A DNA stretch of 64,000 bases from Sipunculus nudus. Lineage: Eukaryota > Annelida > Sipuncula > Golfingiida > Sipunculidae. The notes beneath the pieces were generated by a model. It was not told the origin of the DNA, did not search any database, and saw only the letters and a program-made list of their open reading frames with translations. The stretch lies in the NCBI GenBank assembly GCA_026874595.1, contig CM049316.1, positions 78,775,676-78,839,675 of the forward strand, given 5' to 3'. The position numbers were made by a program, and so were the translations under genes. This document shows positions 56,317 through 64,000 of the stretch, piece after piece (the stretch's first letter is position 1; each line of letters opens with the position of its first letter).

Positions 56317-57531
56317 ATGCGAATGAAATCAATGGGACGTCAAACGTCGAGTGCAACCAGGCGCACCGTAGCGGGTCCCAAGGGGAAACGTCTCAGGTCG
56401 AAACGGAAAACACGCATATACAACAGTGCCCTCAAACTGAAAGCGGCATATCGGTTGAACACGATACTGTTTGACCCGAGCAAAAGTTCAAAAAGGTTCA
56501 GAGAAATGTCACTGTCCGCATATGGGAAAGACGTGGCGCAAGGGCAACTGCCACACATTCAACATGAACGGTCAAACGATCTAAAGTCTGACATCCTGCC
56601 GTTCGGACGCCCTGGAGTTTTTTACACAAACACGAAAGATATGCCAGTGCCGATGTTCACAAATGACGTCTTGGACATCGGTGGTATGCGCTCTCGCGTA
56701 CAGGACGCTACCTGTTGCCTGGACCTTAATATTTTTGCCGACCCTGTACACAGCGGAGCAGTGGTTCCCTTCAGGGAGTGTTCCACCTGTCTTGCCATGA
56801 AGCGCAAGTATCTCAGTGAGCATCCTGTATTCCCTGATCAAGTGACGCCTTTCAAACAGGATCGGTCGGAGGAAGGTTCGTCCTGCATCGAGGAAGTCAA
56901 TGTGCACGCGTTGCTCCATGACGTTAACACCTTTGTACAGGCACCGCGGGCGATCTTGCTTGACGAACAACAAGGGAAAGATGGGTCGGGGCACGCATCG
57001 CAAGAGGCGTTCGTGCTCCTGCAGGGACTGCACCGTGCGTTCTCTAGGAATCCCGGCTGTGCCAGCCTCCTGGACGCGAAAAGTTTGGTGTGCATGGCGG
57101 TAGAATTTACAGTCGGCGCAGGGAAGAGAGCCGTTCACATGTTGAGAACAATATTCGCTTGTATGGCTAAACATAACGTGCACCCGGACTCGTGCCGTCT
57201 GGACATCATGATCGATGACCCACACAATTGCGGCCTGCCAGGAGGATACCTCTCGCTAAAGTCGTGCACCTTCAGCTGCACAGGCTTCTTGCATATATGC
57301 CGCAATGCGCTCCGAACCCTATCAGCTCACGTCGACTACTACCGTGAAAGTTTTAGGATCTCATGGCAGGTGTACCCAGACGGCACACGGGGGTTCACGG
57401 TTGAACTTCCCGTTTGTGCATCGTCTGTCGACACGCGCACATTGACGTGTGATGATCGTATGTATCTAAAAACTTACGCATCTGAGGACTGGTACGGATT
57501 GTTGGAAGAGTGGGTCGCAACGGGATTGTGA
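56317..57531 (+). CDS. Candidate nuclear egress lamina protein (UL31-like)
   Basis: The first ATG is at 56317 (404 residues), 66 bases after the previous stop. The N-terminus is strongly basic (RRTVAGPKGKRLRSKRKTR), as in nuclear egress subunit 1. A zinc-site pattern follows: a Cys pair near 132 (TCCLD), C-x2-C near 155 (ECSTC), and a later His candidate. The C-terminal half has DDPHNCGLPGGYLSL and then YYRESFRISWQVYP, similar in order to the conserved C-terminal core of that family. In herpesviruses this protein and a membrane partner bud capsids through the inner nuclear membrane. I did not find a clear partner in this window. Moderately plausible only. Confidence 0.45.
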   Translation: MRMKSMGRQTSSATRRTVAGPKGKRLRSKRKTRIYNSALKLKAAYRLNTILFDPSKSSKRFREMSLSAYGKDVAQGQLPHIQHERSNDLKSDILPFGRPGVFYTNTKDMPVPMFTNDVLDIGGMRSRVQDATCCLDLNIFADPVHSGAVVPFRECSTCLAMKRKYLSEHPVFPDQVTPFKQDRSEEGSSCIEEVNVHALLHDVNTFVQAPRAILLDEQQGKDGSGHASQEAFVLLQGLHRAFSRNPGCASLLDAKSLVCMAVEFTVGAGKRAVHMLRTIFACMAKHNVHPDSCRLDIMIDDPHNCGLPGGYLSLKSCTFSCTGFLHICRNALRTLSAHVDYYRESFRISWQVYPDGTRGFTVELPVCASSVDTRTLTCDDRMYLKTYASEDWYGLLEEWVATGL

Positions 57532-57599
57532 CGACCCCGGTCGTTCGATATACATTTATACCAGGTTATGCATATGGTTTGATACACTTATTATTAGGT

Positions 57600-57772
57600 A
57601 ATAAACTGTATCGTCTTTATATGATTATGTCTGTTTTTTTCATCGCATTGACAGTTACACGTAATGACTAGCATTCTCTTCACTGTCCGCTTTTGTCGAT
57701 CAATCATTCACACGCACATCATCACACAATAAACAACAGTACATGTCATCGAAGGAAAAACAATGTTTTATT
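57600..57772. terminator. Convergent poly(A) signals
   Basis: AATAAA at 57600-57605 (and 57728) serves the plus-strand gene. TTTATT at 57767-57772 serves the minus-strand 57831 gene. No gene is seen in 57532-57830. Confidence 0.6.
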
Positions 57773-57830
57773 CGAAGAGTATAAACACCATAGACCATGC
57801 ACCCACATATTTTGCAGTCTCTTAACCCTG

Positions 57831-58292
57831 TTAAGGCTCCAGATCAAGTTGTTGGAGTGATTCTGCCATCATCTGGGCACGCTTTTCCTCCCTCTTCTTG
57901 TTCTGTTCCTTTTCGTTCCTTTTCCGTCTTGGGTTGACAGGAACGTCCTTCGGGCGACATCTGTCTTGTGTATTTTGTGTACTTCTGCCGATCTGTTCAA
58001 GCAGCCTAGTGCTCCTTGCCTCCATCTTCATATTGCGTTCAATCGTATCTTGCGACGATCTGGAAGTTGGAAACACGTCTAAAGAAGCCGCGCCGGGATC
58101 CTGCATATTCGCGATCAAAACCTGTTGCATTCGTTTCATATCTTTCGATAAAGCCGTACATTCCCCGACTATCTGCCAAAGCCTACCGATTATCAGCGCC
58201 AACCAATCGATAGGTATCAACACTTTGGTCTCGCTACTGGCGACGGGTACAGAACTGTCTCGCGTGGCTTGGTTACTTTCCGAGCCGCTCAT
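57831..58292 (-). CDS. Small basic hypothetical protein, 153 aa
   Basis: It starts at an ATG at 58292. A short polar N-terminus leads into a hydrophobic helix (LIPIDWLALIIGRLWQIVG, about 25-43), then a helical segment with Met and Gln. The C-terminal 45 residues are very basic (NPRRKRNEKEQNKKREEKR), perhaps for DNA binding or nuclear import. Its start is divergent from the 58505 gene. An AATAAATA stretch at about 58348-58356 (minus strand) is a possible TATA-like element. It might be a small capsid or scaffold protein, but no family match is visible. Confidence 0.6.
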   Translation of the reverse strand: MSGSESNQATRDSSVPVASSETKVLIPIDWLALIIGRLWQIVGECTALSKDMKRMQQVLIANMQDPGAASLDVFPTSRSSQDTIERNMKMEARSTRLLEQIGRSTQNTQDRCRPKDVPVNPRRKRNEKEQNKKREEKRAQMMAESLQQLDLEP

Positions 58293-58504
58293 GGTGCCGT
58301 GATGTGTAGAATGTGCGCTCGTGTCTGATGTGAATGCCTATGTGGTTCGGTATTTATTGGTGTTTCCCGGCGGTCACATGTCCTGGCGCTATTTGTGATG
58401 ACGGGTGTCACAAATAGTGCAGATAACGTCTGACTGGACGAACTACTCAACAGTAACAAAAAAACGGTTCGGTTTTATAGTGTCACTAACAGGAAACAGC
58501 TGCG

Positions 58505-60664
58505 ATGTCCTCTGCCGGGGACAGGCTGGACCTCACATGTGAAAACAAGTGTATAGACAAACATGATCTATACGGATACCTGTCACCCGTGCGCACCATG
58601 CCCGGTGGCAGCCAGGGGTATGGCCCGGGTATACATCAAAACTGTTTCGTTGTGGGACTTCCTTTGCTCACAGGAGATACATCCCCTGCTATGATGTTGT
58701 CGGCCTGCGACGGCGTTAGCCCCGTGGAGTACACACGCCTTTCCCGGTGGAACGTCCACGGAAGGGACGGGGAACTGAACATTTCTGGTAACTACATCAC
58801 ATGCTCTACAGGTGTCGGGATGGAGTCTGGTCGGGTTACGTCGAACGAGCACCAGGTAAAAACCATGAGAAACAGCGGCCCTTTCACCCTCTCTGTGAAC
58901 GATCTGGTCTGTCTGGTGCCGATATACCCTTTGCTGACACCGAACGACAGGCACTCACACAAGGACGAGATACCCCCGAATGACCCCGCCAACCCATACG
59001 GACCCCCTGTTAGCATTGCCAAGGCGACCGCGCATGGCCTGACGTTTCCGGCCACCGTACCTATCTTTAAGATGCCTGAGGTGTTCACCGGTGTGCTGAC
59101 GGGTTTAGTGTGTAAAGTCATGCGGAACGTGGATAAGATGAAGTACGCAAAAGCAGCCAGCTCAAACACGCGCTTGACCATGGAAGAGGAGTTGGGGGAA
59201 CACCCATTCAGTCGGACGCTGGAGCCGACCTTGCTCCTGCATCTGTCAAGACTGTTGAAGCATTACGGTTGGCTGCAGTTCTATGCCTTCTGTGACGCAG
59301 CTGTACGAGATCTCAATCTACCTGATCATGCTGCTTTGTCAGCACCTGGCATGCCACAAAGGGGTTTGATGAAAGAATCCACAGCTCTGAAGAATACACT
59401 TAAGACGCTTTCTGCCAATTCAAATCTAAAAGAGAGTGAAAAAGCAACCAACACTCTTGCTTTGCGGGCAGGTTTGAAAGCCGTTTGGACATCAATATGC
59501 AGCTTGGCACATGCCTATAACCCCCCAGTATATGGCAGGGTTGTACAGAGCAGGGCGTCCTCTATGACAGGTCACGCCATTACCCCACATAGTTTTTTTG
59601 ACTGCTTCGTGACTGGTACAAATGAACTACCTAGCGTTATACCACAAACAACGCTTCATAACCAGCTCGAACCATATGGCGCCGGGACGCACGGGGCTTT
59701 GCCGGCTGGTTTTTTCTATAAGTTTGATACCACGTCACAAGGTACCACTTTCCGACCCCTTATTTTAGACGAAACAAACCCTAGTGATTTCTCGACGTAT
59801 GCCACTGCTTGGCAGCAGTGCAGGGAAACGCGAATGAAAGCGAAAGCTAACGTGCGCCAACGTGACGTGTGCATAGTGGAGCTAGTCAACAACGGCCCGG
59901 ATGACATCAACACCCACATGGGTGCCTACTTGTGCGTGCAACCTCCTGTAATAATGCCGGAGTCGGGGTTTGGGGAAGATCTGCCTTACGACGATGACCC
60001 GAAACCGGGGGTGCTACGGCGGTGGGATCGGCTCGAGGCGGAGCATGTCGATGCCATCTGTGCTTACGGGCACTACCAGATATCGCATCACTTCGACAAG
60101 CTGTTCCACCCCCCTTCCAAAGACGAACAGTCGTTCTCCCGCAGGCAACCGTCTCTGGCCAACAGCGTGCGCCTTGTCTGTATTTTGGCGAACCAACTGC
60201 GTATGTGCAACAACGTCTGTGGTTCGGCGCTCAGAAGCCTTGCCGAAGAGTGCTGCCTGGAAGACGGGAACCTGGAATCAAATGTGGCAATCAGTGACCC
60301 GGGTTTTGATGCTCCTAACCTTATTGACGCCCCAGCTAACCAACCGGCAGGCTACGATGAGGATGAAACGGCAGATCCTGTTATACTGCAAAAAACACAG
60401 CTTTACGCATTCAAAGATGTCATGAACCCAGGAGCTGACATGGATGTTTACGAAGACAGGGATTTGTCTTCCCGCATAACATGTGCACAGGCTATGTTAC
60501 ACGAGATCATAAGAACAGCTTCCGCCTTGTACGATGAAATATTCAGCGTAACCCCCGTTGCCGTTGCACTGAGGGCCACCGGTGTGAACCCAAGCAGCAA
60601 CAGGACAGAAGACGGAGCTTTGATCATCCCTCCCGGTGCCACGTTTGAGGCGCGTGTTATCTAA
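58505..60664 (+). CDS. Probable virion structural protein, 719 aa
   Basis: It starts at an ATG at 58505. The product looks beta-rich and globular, with many Pro, Asn and Gly residues, few long charged stretches and no signal peptide. The segment NSGPFTLSVNDLVCLVPIYPL (about 125-145) resembles a barrel strand pair. Near the C-terminus there is an acidic stretch (AGYDEDETADP) and then a helical tail. Size and composition suit an abundant capsid or tegument protein. I found no motif that would name it. AATAAA at 60714 follows closely. A capsid triplex or vertex protein remains possible. Confidence 0.6.
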   Translation: MSSAGDRLDLTCENKCIDKHDLYGYLSPVRTMPGGSQGYGPGIHQNCFVVGLPLLTGDTSPAMMLSACDGVSPVEYTRLSRWNVHGRDGELNISGNYITCSTGVGMESGRVTSNEHQVKTMRNSGPFTLSVNDLVCLVPIYPLLTPNDRHSHKDEIPPNDPANPYGPPVSIAKATAHGLTFPATVPIFKMPEVFTGVLTGLVCKVMRNVDKMKYAKAASSNTRLTMEEELGEHPFSRTLEPTLLLHLSRLLKHYGWLQFYAFCDAAVRDLNLPDHAALSAPGMPQRGLMKESTALKNTLKTLSANSNLKESEKATNTLALRAGLKAVWTSICSLAHAYNPPVYGRVVQSRASSMTGHAITPHSFFDCFVTGTNELPSVIPQTTLHNQLEPYGAGTHGALPAGFFYKFDTTSQGTTFRPLILDETNPSDFSTYATAWQQCRETRMKAKANVRQRDVCIVELVNNGPDDINTHMGAYLCVQPPVIMPESGFGEDLPYDDDPKPGVLRRWDRLEAEHVDAICAYGHYQISHHFDKLFHPPSKDEQSFSRRQPSLANSVRLVCILANQLRMCNNVCGSALRSLAEECCLEDGNLESNVAISDPGFDAPNLIDAPANQPAGYDEDETADPVILQKTQLYAFKDVMNPGADMDVYEDRDLSSRITCAQAMLHEIIRTASALYDEIFSVTPVAVALRATGVNPSSNRTEDGALIIPPGATFEARVI

Positions 60665-60713
60665 ATATTTGGCACGTCGCAATGCCGAAACACAAAAACA
60701 CACATGTTACTTG

Positions 60714-60719
60714 AATAAA
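60714..60719 (+). terminator. Poly(A) signal of the 58505 gene
   Basis: AATAAATAAA begins 50 bases after the stop at 60664. Confidence 0.6.
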
Positions 60720-60907
60720 TAAACACGATACCAACACAATGCATTTTTTTATCATTTGAATTTATTCCACATGCAACATATAGTCGTCGCGTTTTTCATC
60801 GTACATGTGATACCCTGTCCTGAGAATGCTACCCGTATTTGTAATGCACGACGTGAGTGACGTCAGCATAGACTCGGCTTCGTGGTACATCACAACACGC
60901 CGGAAGG

Positions 60908-61768
60908 ATGATGAGTTCCACGTTGAACACGACGCATGGGCCTCCTGGTGAGTTTCAGGGCAGGCGACTTCTGCGTAAGGTTATGTCACACACAACATCA
61001 CATAAACTGACAAGGGACCAAACGGCTGTGCTGGAACACCGGTTTCAGCCTGGGGACCGCATCCATGTTATCGGGGAAGACGGCTGTGGTAAATCCGTAG
61101 CCGTGATGGAGAAGGCCTGGGCGGAACCACGTTTCCGTTTCCTGTGGATTGTAAGGTGCTCTGATACATGGCGGCGTCTCAAGGCCGTCTGTCCGAAGAA
61201 CGTTACCATATTACCATTAGACCAAGTGCTTGACGGGGCCACGGATAACCACCTGCACCACGACCAACGTTTAACCATTAAACGCCTCATACTATCGATG
61301 GTTAACCCGCCCGCGCCAACAAGGCTGGTATTTGAAACATTTATGGCGTTTCTGCTTGATTATGACACCGTCCACGTGTGTAAAGACCACGTTCCCTCAG
61401 CTGACTCTGTATATTGGCAGTACTCCGCATTTACGCCTGATGACATTGTCCGCCTGGCCAATGGTATGTGGCAACACATATACAACTTCATGTGTTCAAA
61501 CGGTGATTACAATGGGTTGACCTGCGCAGACGTCCCTTATTCCGTTCTTCTGAAATTATGTGCCACCCATTTTTTTCATGTAGTCGTCATGGATGATGTT
61601 CATCTGCTTCCCACACGCCACATGTTGCTGTTTCAGCGTTTCCCACAAATACAGATCCTCATCGGAAATTACGAGGCGGGAGGAGTCGTCCAAACGTGGT
61701 GGGCCATGCCCCCTTCAGCGACCACCACTTTCAGTATAACAGATGCTTTGCATAACACGGACGATTAG
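60908..61768 (+). CDS. Truncated SF1 (UvrD/FBH1-like) helicase domain, ATPase half only
   Basis: The product has 286 residues. LTRDQTAVLEHRF is a Q-motif-like start. HVIGEDGCGKSVAV (about 53-66) is a Walker A loop. A region of strands and helices follows, then HVVVMDDVHLLP (about 225-236) at the Walker B position (usually DEAQD, here DDVH). ILIGNYEAGG sits where motif III (GD-x-x-Q) would be. The second RecA-like domain with motifs IV-VI is missing. SF1 helicases need both halves, so this is either a decayed capture or a stand-alone ATP-binding regulator. The herpesvirus replicative helicase is also SF1 but about three times longer. AATAAA at 61813 ends the transcript. Confidence 0.6.
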   Translation: MMSSTLNTTHGPPGEFQGRRLLRKVMSHTTSHKLTRDQTAVLEHRFQPGDRIHVIGEDGCGKSVAVMEKAWAEPRFRFLWIVRCSDTWRRLKAVCPKNVTILPLDQVLDGATDNHLHHDQRLTIKRLILSMVNPPAPTRLVFETFMAFLLDYDTVHVCKDHVPSADSVYWQYSAFTPDDIVRLANGMWQHIYNFMCSNGDYNGLTCADVPYSVLLKLCATHFFHVVVMDDVHLLPTRHMLLFQRFPQIQILIGNYEAGGVVQTWWAMPPSATTTFSITDALHNTDD

Positions 61769-61812
61769 GTAAAAGAGGATGAACCACTGAAACATGCGGC
61801 AGACTATCAGAT

Positions 61813-61882
61813 AATAAATTACTATTTAATGTTTCTGATGATGGTTGTTATCTCATACAGATTAGTTGTTGTTGTTTTTATT
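61813..61882. terminator. Convergent poly(A) signals
   Basis: AATAAA at 61813-61818 serves the plus-strand 60908 gene. TTTATT at 61877-61882 serves the minus-strand 61900 gene. Confidence 0.55.
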
Positions 61883-61899
61883 TTGTGTTAATGGTCACC

Positions 61900-64000
61900 T
61901 CATTCTTCGCTCATGTAAAGCCGGATAAGGTCGTACTCGTCGTTCAGATTACGGCCTTTTCGGGGGGGTAATATCGCAAGCGGCTGTGTTTGGCGGATCG
62001 TGTTTAGGGTGTTACATAAAACCGTAAACAGTTCCGAATCTTGAATAGGGCCTTTGGTCTGTGTCTGATGCTTTTGCACACCAGGGGTTGGTACGTGCAT
62101 GTTCCTGTGTTCCACGTGTCGATCAACCGGAATGTCAACCGGAATGAACTCGCGACTTGATCTGGGAGAGCGGGGTGTGGCCGTCATTTCACATGAACCG
62201 AATAAAGTGGACGGTTGACCCTCCCGCTGGTAGGAACGGCTTGGCTGGTCTTCGTAGACGAATTGAACGAGTTTTCTCCGTGTATCCTCACTTTTAACAT
62301 TTTTGCGATGGTCTTCACGTGCACCTGTTGCATCCTTCACGTATGAGGTGTCCCGGGCATCAGACGTGTGGATGCTTATCCCCAATAACGTATCGGATTC
62401 CTGTGATTGTGTAACATCTGATTTTGTAGAAACGTTTGCGTAAGGAGCTCTGTACTGTGGCTCAGTAACACCTGTTTCTGTAGGTACTTTTGTTTTAGGG
62501 GCTCCATATTGTGGCGCAATCACTTTTGATTCTGTAGAGACCTTTGTGTATGGAGATATGTGTTGTAGCGCAGTTTGGACGGGATCGGTCAACATGGATA
62601 CATGTATGGTTGGTTTGGCGGGTATATTTGTTCTGTTAGGAATGATGTTGTCGTGGGATTGTGTATCTTTTAGACGCAACCCTTTTTCACGCCGTCTGGT
62701 ATTTGGGTGTTTAGATTTATGAATTAACGGACGGTTTGGCTGTGAATGGCTCTTCAATCGTTGCCTGTCACCCGTCTCATATGTATCCGATGATACATTC
62801 TGTGTTTCCGCAGTACCTGATAGAGTGCGAATGTCTCCTATACTCATGTTAGCAAATGACTCTGTTATTTCCCTAGATATGCCTGCCCTTTGTTGTGCAT
62901 ATGGACCGGAGCCCATCTTACCATGTATTGTTACGTCATCACACAATTCGTAACTACGATGTTGTTTCCTGTGAGGCAGGTGTTCTTGTACGTCATCGTC
63001 TGACTTTGATTGTATATTTGCGCATGATATATCACTTGCGGTTTGTGAGACAGGTAACGGAGATATATCACGCGAGTTGCTATTCAGCAACTCCTCCGTC
63101 TGTTGTATCTCGTGAAACAGAGACACGCCGTCATCTTCTGACCCTGTGTGTCCCTGTGTCATATGGTGTTGCTGTACATTTAGATTTTGTAGTTCTGTAT
63201 CTGAGAGTTCGTCGACACGAAACTGTGTTTCATTGTCGTTGGGCCTTGCAACTTCTTCGTTTGTGTACATCTGCAACGGGAATTCTGGGTGCTGGTCCGA
63301 CGAAACACACTCCAGGTGACCGCGATCACACCAAGGGATGAGTCCCGCGTCATCGCTCGCCTTTGTTGTGCGGACTCTGTAAACCCTTCGAAACCAACCC
63401 CGTTCAACTTCAACGGGACCGCATATCCTTTCGCCATACGTAAACGACAGTTGGTTTACTTTCTCGTTGTGTTCGTTTGCCACAGCGTACCCCGTCGGCA
63501 GGAACCGCTCACCACCGTCCGTGTTGAGACCGTCTGTAAGTATCTGCACGCTTATTATAGGAATGAACGTCGAACCCCTCAAACCATCCAGGTACTTGTT
63601 GACTGGGACGTGAGTGCTGCTAGACGCGGACGACCTCGGAAGTGCAGCAAACAAGGGCAGGGCGCTTTGGTCGAAAGAGAAGAAGTACCGGAGTATATCT
63701 GTTGGGCAGGTGTCCGCCGTGAGAGGGGCAGGGTAAGCAGAAGCCGGATCGATGATGCTATCCACGTTTGGGTTGTACGTGGAATTGGTCCATTCGCGAT
63801 GAAAAGGTATTTTGCTGCCGGCCACGGTGTCGTAACACGTGGCCAATGGTATACCCGTGACGAGCGAAAAGAGGATGACGTCAAATCGGCACCAACCTTG
63901 TGCCTTGCTTTTCGTACCCGAGCATTGCCACGATACATCAAACGCTCGCACGTTGGAGCCATCCTGTACGTATTCTTCCGGCTTGTCCAACCCGTACACG
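61900..64000 (-). CDS. Large hypothetical protein, 3' part only (runs off right edge)
   Basis: The frame is open from the window edge to a stop at 61900, about 700 codons, and no ATG near 64000 marks a start. Residues 1 to about 240 of the visible part look folded, with aromatic, Pro and Cys residues. The rest is long and disordered, rich in Ser, Thr, Gln, His and Asp. Near 62400-62570 there are about three imperfect repeats of 18-19 residues with the pattern K-V-x-T-E-S/T-x-V-x-x-P-Q-Y-x-A-P. Basic patches such as TRRREKG occur nearby. The layout resembles a large tegument or virion protein. No family recognised. Confidence 0.65.
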   Translation of the reverse strand, partial: VYGLDKPEEYVQDGSNVRAFDVSWQCSGTKSKAQGWCRFDVILFSLVTGIPLATCYDTVAGSKIPFHREWTNSTYNPNVDSIIDPASAYPAPLTADTCPTDILRYFFSFDQSALPLFAALPRSSASSSTHVPVNKYLDGLRGSTFIPIISVQILTDGLNTDGGERFLPTGYAVANEHNEKVNQLSFTYGERICGPVEVERGWFRRVYRVRTTKASDDAGLIPWCDRGHLECVSSDQHPEFPLQMYTNEEVARPNDNETQFRVDELSDTELQNLNVQQHHMTQGHTGSEDDGVSLFHEIQQTEELLNSNSRDISPLPVSQTASDISCANIQSKSDDDVQEHLPHRKQHRSYELCDDVTIHGKMGSGPYAQQRAGISREITESFANMSIGDIRTLSGTAETQNVSSDTYETGDRQRLKSHSQPNRPLIHKSKHPNTRRREKGLRLKDTQSHDNIIPNRTNIPAKPTIHVSMLTDPVQTALQHISPYTKVSTESKVIAPQYGAPKTKVPTETGVTEPQYRAPYANVSTKSDVTQSQESDTLLGISIHTSDARDTSYVKDATGAREDHRKNVKSEDTRRKLVQFVYEDQPSRSYQREGQPSTLFGSCEMTATPRSPRSSREFIPVDIPVDRHVEHRNMHVPTPGVQKHQTQTKGPIQDSELFTVLCNTLNTIRQTQPLAILPPRKGRNLNDEYDLIRLYMSEE

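Noticed and set aside
60908-61768. Calling this gene the herpesvirus helicase (UL5)
   Set aside because: It is far too short and lacks the second RecA-like domain.

Overview
The window looks like part of a large, intronless eukaryotic DNA virus genome of the herpesvirus type (order Herpesvirales), or a recently integrated copy of one. About 30 long ORFs lie on both strands with short gaps. TATA boxes precede several genes, and AATAAA/ATTAAA signals sit back to back where genes converge. Several products fit the herpesvirus replication, packaging and capsid set. These are a helicase-primase primase (UL52 type), a fused protein kinase and alkaline-type nuclease, a degenerate family-B polymerase fold that could be the UL8-type primase accessory subunit, a candidate terminase subunit with a C-x2-C...C-x-H finger (UL28 type), a candidate nuclear egress lamina protein (UL31 type), a cysteine-rich UL32-like candidate and a very large probable major capsid protein. 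Sequences are highly diverged. The host-derived genes (double CARD, C-type lectins, Bcl-2-like, FLYWCH/MULE transposase, tRNA-Asn relic) point to an aquatic invertebrate or lower chordate host. A malacoherpesvirus-like virus is my best guess, not a proven assignment.

Layout. 1-247 is the start of a gene running off the left edge. 480-1515 is a promoter region duplicated in tandem in front of a 794-aa gene (1621-4005). 4020-9230 has no convincing gene. It holds AT-rich repeats, a TA microsatellite and a roughly 3.2-kb palindrome built of 106-bp GC-rich units in opposite orientation, with a degenerate tRNA-Asn in its left arm. 9.4-17 kb is an accessory island: a small gene with a paralogue at 36.2 kb, a tandem-CARD protein, two tandem-duplicated secreted or anchored C-type lectin proteins, and a frameshifted FLYWCH/MULE transposase gene. 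17.6-24.4 kb is a minus-strand block (unknown, RING finger, unknown, OB-like, unknown). 24.5-42 kb carries the terminase candidate, a 760-aa unknown, a protein with an internal duplication, a 319-aa unknown, the polymerase-fold protein, the small paralogue and the probable capsid protein. 42-46 kb is a plus-strand run of membrane proteins around a Bcl-2-like gene. 46.4-57.5 kb carries the kinase-nuclease, a coiled-coil protein, the primase (with an in-frame stop near its 5' end), and the UL32-like and UL31-like candidates. 57.8-64 kb has a small basic protein, a 719-aa probable structural protein, a truncated SF1 helicase-like ATPase, and a 3'-terminal part of a large gene that runs off the right edge.

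Taken together, the core genes would serve genome replication, recombination, capsid building and DNA packaging in the nucleus. The CARD, Bcl-2-like, lectin and RING genes would act on host death and immune signalling. Start codons were moved to the first in-frame ATG where the open frame began at TTG or GTG. All functional calls rest on motifs read by eye and need profile searches.
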